The notes under the pieces are model-generated. The model worked only from the letters and a program-made list of their open reading frames with translations, searched no databases and was not told the DNA's origin. DNA of 64,000 nucleotides, taken from assembly GCF_001662075.1 (NCBI RefSeq), contig NZ_LYPL01000003.1, forward strand, positions 124,001-188,000, written 5' to 3'. Within the stretch, counting starts at the first letter, position 1. The number at the start of each line of letters is the position of its first letter. The position numbers and the translations under genes are program-made. Below, piece by piece: positions 61,312 to 64,000 of the stretch. Source of the DNA: Rhizobium bangladeshense. GTDB taxonomy: Bacteria; Pseudomonadota; Alphaproteobacteria; Rhizobiales; Rhizobiaceae.

Positions 61312-63213
61312 ATGACTTCAACACATGCAGACAAGACCGGTGATGCCGGCAGCCGGAGCGGCTTTGTCGGGTTGGTCGTCGGCGCAATCGGCGTCGTTTA
61401 CGGCGATATCGGCACCAGCCCGCTCTATGCCTTTCGCGAGGCGCTGAGGCCCTTTTCCGCCGATGGCATACACGAGCCGGAGGTGATCGGTCTGATTTCG
61501 CTGATGGTCTGGACCCTGACCGTCATCGTGACCTTCAAATATGTGCTGTTCCTGCTTAGAGCCGACAATGACGGCGAAGGCGGCACGCTCTCGCTTCTCG
61601 CCCTTCTGATGAAGAAGATGGGTCGAAACGTGCCGGTGCTGTTCTTCGCCGGGCTGATCGGGGCGGCCCTGTTCATCGGCGATGCCATGATCACGCCTGC
61701 TCTCTCGGTCATGTCGGCGCTGGAAGGCCTGAAACTGGTCACGCCGGCCTTTGCCGACTATGTCCCGCTCGCGTCGGCGGCGATCATGATCGTCCTGTTC
61801 GCCGCCCAGTCGAGGGGGACGGCTGCTGTCTCGATGTTTTTCGGGCCGGTTACCGTCTTGTGGTTTTTAGCCATGGCAGTTGGCGGCCTCATCCACATCG
61901 GCGACGACTGGAGGATCCTGGCTGCGCTCAATCCGATTAATGCGCTCTCGTTCCTTGCCCATGCCGGCAGTGTCGGCCTTATCGTACTTGGCGCCGTCTT
62001 TCTGACCGTGACAGGTGCCGAGGCGCTCTATGCCGATCTTGGGCATTTCGGGCGGCGCCCGATCCAGACGGCATGGTTCGTGCTCGTCTTTCCGGCATTG
62101 CTCCTGAACTATCTCGGCCAAGGCGCACTCGTTCTCTCCCATCCCGAGACGGCATCAAACCCGTTCTTCCTGATGTATCCCGATTGGATCTTGCTGCCGG
62201 TGGTCATTCTCGCGACGATGGCAACGATCATCGCCAGTCAGGCCGTCATCACAGGCGCGTTTTCGCTGGCCCGTTCGGCGGTTCATCTCGGCTTCCTGCC
62301 AAGGCTGCGCATCAAATTCACATCAGAGACCAACACCGGCCAGATTTATGTGCCGAGCGTCAACCTGCTGCTGCTGATCGGCGTGTTGATGCTGATTTTT
62401 TCCTTCGGCGATTCGGAGTCACTGGCGACCGCCTACGGCATCTCGGTGACCGGTACCATGGTCATCTCGACGATGCTAGCCTTCCAGTTCCTGCGGGCCG
62501 TGTGGGGCTACTCCCTTGTGCTCGCTGTCGCCCTGTTGCTGCCTCTTTTCATCATCGAGGTCCTGTTCCTGGCCGCCAACCTGCTGAAGATCCATGATGG
62601 CGGCTGGGTTCCGGTCGCCCTGGCGCTGGCAATCATGATCTTGATGTGGACATGGACCCGCGGGCAGGCCTACCTGAAGAGACTGCGGGCCAACAGTGAG
62701 ATCCCGCTCGATTCCTTCATCAAATCGATCGAGCGGAAGTCGGAACATTCGCCGGTCACCGTTCCGGGAACGGCGGTCTTTCTGACCAGTGTCCCCGACC
62801 GGACGCCGAGTGTTCTGCTCCACAACCTCAAGCACAATCATGTGCTCCACGAACAGAACGTCATCCTGACCGTCTGGACCGAGGACGAGCCTTATGTCCC
62901 CGACAGCAGACGCATCAAGATCAGCCAGCTGTCGCCGCGATTTGTCCGCCTGGACATCACCTTCGGCTTCATGGACGATCCTGATGTCACCAGGGCCTTG
63001 GCGCTCTGCCGGGAGGCGGGTTTCAAGTTCGAGATCATGAAGACCTCCTTCTATCTCGGCCGCCGCAACCTCGTCAGAACGCCGAACACCGGACTGCCCG
63101 GCTGGCAGGAACGGATCTTCATGGCGTTGGAAGGCTTTGCGATCGACCCGTCCGATTATTTCAACCTGCCGTCGAATCGCGTCGTCGAGCTCGGCGAACA
63201 GGTCGCCATCTGA
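61312..63213 (+). CDS. kup: Low-affinity potassium transporter Kup
   Basis: A 633-aa KUP/HAK/KT potassium-proton symporter. The signature [20 protein letters not shown] begins TM1; about 12 transmembrane helices follow to residue 440 (for example [20 protein letters not shown]). Then comes the cytosolic C-terminal domain with [20 protein letters not shown] and [13 protein letters not shown] start at the ATG 61312 (GGGGAA upstream, [10 protein letters not shown]), which gives normal family length. Confidence 0.95.
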   Translation: MTSTHADKTGDAGSRSGFVGLVVGAIGVVYGDIGTSPLYAFREALRPFSADGIHEPEVIGLISLMVWTLTVIVTFKYVLFLLRADNDGEGGTLSLLALLMKKMGRNVPVLFFAGLIGAALFIGDAMITPALSVMSALEGLKLVTPAFADYVPLASAAIMIVLFAAQSRGTAAVSMFFGPVTVLWFLAMAVGGLIHIGDDWRILAALNPINALSFLAHAGSVGLIVLGAVFLTVTGAEALYADLGHFGRRPIQTAWFVLVFPALLLNYLGQGALVLSHPETASNPFFLMYPDWILLPVVILATMATIIASQAVITGAFSLARSAVHLGFLPRLRIKFTSETNTGQIYVPSVNLLLLIGVLMLIFSFGDSESLATAYGISVTGTMVISTMLAFQFLRAVWGYSLVLAVALLLPLFIIEVLFLAANLLKIHDGGWVPVALALAIMILMWTWTRGQAYLKRLRANSEIPLDSFIKSIERKSEHSPVTVPGTAVFLTSVPDRTPSVLLHNLKHNHVLHEQNVILTVWTEDEPYVPDSRRIKISQLSPRFVRLDITFGFMDDPDVTRALALCREAGFKFEIMKTSFYLGRRNLVRTPNTGLPGWQERIFMALEGFAIDPSDYFNLPSNRVVELGEQVAI

Positions 63214-63313
63214 GGCGCGAGGATCGTCTCGCCTGCCGTCGATCATTGCCGGGATTTAACTCGAAATCGCGGTCCATTCGCTTTACACGCTCTTCTGCGG
63301 CAAAGGAGGACAG

Positions 63314-64000
63314 ATGAAGAGGCGGACTCTTATGCTTGGCGGGGGGACCATTGTCGCATCATCGGTCGCTGCGGCGGCATTCTGGCCGCGGCGACATATC
63401 GTCGTGGCCGCCGGGACATTCGACTGGAAGGGCACTGATTTCCTCAGCGGCGGCACACGGTCCGTCGCATTGGCAAAGCTGCCCGCGCCGCTCTTTCGGA
63501 CGAGCCCGAATTGCGTCGCGACTGTCGCCCAGACCCTTGGCCCCTGCCATGTCAACGATATCCCGGCCCGTCAGGACGTCACTGAAGGAAAGGCTGGGCT
63601 GCCCTTGCGCCTGGCCGTCCGCATCGTCCACGCACGTGATTGCCGACCGGTTGAAAACGCCGATATCGAAATCTGGCATACCGATCACCGCGGCATCTAC
63701 TCCGGCCGGGAAGCGGCTGACATGTGTACACTCGACGATGCCGAGGCGATCAGCGGGCTTGCCTTTCGCGGCCGCCAGTTGACGGATCCGGCCGGGCAGG
63801 CAAGCTTTCTGACGGTCTATCCCGGATGGTACAAAGGCCGCACGCCGCATGTTCACTGCCGCATCCTTGTCGAAGACAGGGAACTTCTCGTCAGCCAGAT
63901 CTATTTCGACGATGCGCTGAGCGACATCGTCTATGGCGGGCATCCCGACTATCGCCAACGCCCTCCCCGCGATACGCGCAACGACGAGGACGGCCTCATC
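63314..64000 (+). CDS. Intradiol ring-cleavage dioxygenase-like exported protein, cut by the window end
   Basis: 229 residues are visible. Iron ligands of protocatechuate/catechol intradiol dioxygenases are present: Tyr129 (WHTDHRGIYSG), Tyr173, His179 and His181 (GWYKGRTPHVHCRI). TLGPCHVNDIPARQDVTEGK precedes them. The N-terminus MKRRTLMLGGGTIVASSVAA has a twin-arginine-like signal (RRT) followed by an Ala-rich stretch, so it is probably exported, unlike cytoplasmic catabolic dioxygenases. AGGAGG precedes the ATG. The 3' end lies beyond 64000. Confidence 0.85.
   Translation, partial: MKRRTLMLGGGTIVASSVAAAAFWPRRHIVVAAGTFDWKGTDFLSGGTRSVALAKLPAPLFRTSPNCVATVAQTLGPCHVNDIPARQDVTEGKAGLPLRLAVRIVHARDCRPVENADIEIWHTDHRGIYSGREAADMCTLDDAEAISGLAFRGRQLTDPAGQASFLTVYPGWYKGRTPHVHCRILVEDRELLVSQIYFDDALSDIVYGGHPDYRQRPPRDTRNDEDGLI

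Overview
The window looks like chromosome of a Rhizobium-type alphaproteobacterium, close to the R. leguminosarum / R. etli group. The grounds are the GC-rich coding style, the family mix (DUF982, DUF808, BA14K-like, DUF3095, DUF899, tandem RTX/cadherin-like secreted proteins, two class III cyclases), a UvrB with a long N-terminal extension, and several short palindromic intergenic repeats. The species call is inference; no database was searched. I saw no rRNA, tRNA, transposase, phage or CRISPR array.

Layout. 1-2.7 kb: peroxide-sensing block with ohrR, a Nudix gene, a DUF3095 gene broken by an in-frame stop, and ohr, with three near-identical palindromic operators in front of ohrR and ohr. 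2.8-8.7 kb: methyltransferase, extensin-like secreted protein, chemoreceptor, YciA-type thioesterase, membrane protein. 8.7-9.05 kb: dense intergenic repeats. 9.1-11.9 kb: DUF1800-DUF1501 pair. 12-19 kb: RDD membrane protein, methyltransferase, single-domain response regulator, DUF4087 and DUF899 proteins, a cyclase with an N-terminal four-cysteine motif, and several decayed genes (NmrA-like, a membrane-protein tail, DUF982 area). 19.2-24.4 kb: uvrB (with an in-frame palindromic insertion), GNAT, SRAP.

24.4-30.8 kb: two tandem large RTX/cadherin-like genes, probably type I secretion substrates, whose 3' ends are nearly identical over 534 bp. This is the most distinctive locus here. 30.9-36.4 kb: cspA, dusA, an HtrA-like protease without a signal peptide, an alpha/beta hydrolase and small genes. 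36.4-41.6 kb: glycine-rich and BA14K-like secreted proteins, a lipoprotein, and a two-component system. 41.7-47.4 kb: an HxlR regulator divergent from a frameshifted DHFR-like reductase, a DUF5939 cyclase, a TetR regulator divergent from an O-methyltransferase, and a LAS-type peptidase candidate. 47.5-57.8 kb: DUF808, a second NmrA-like remnant, DUF2233 protein, ABC exporter, GFA and PhnB-like proteins, dapB, GNAT and an AraC remnant. 57.9-64 kb: PLP decarboxylase, methyltransferase, NlpC/CHAP-like secreted protein, kup, and a secreted intradiol dioxygenase cut by the window end.

Most genes are single housekeeping or accessory units. The regulatory pairs are ohrR/ohr, HxlR/DHFR-like, TetR/O-methyltransferase and the response regulator/histidine kinase operon. 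At least six decayed genes show that parts of the window are eroding.
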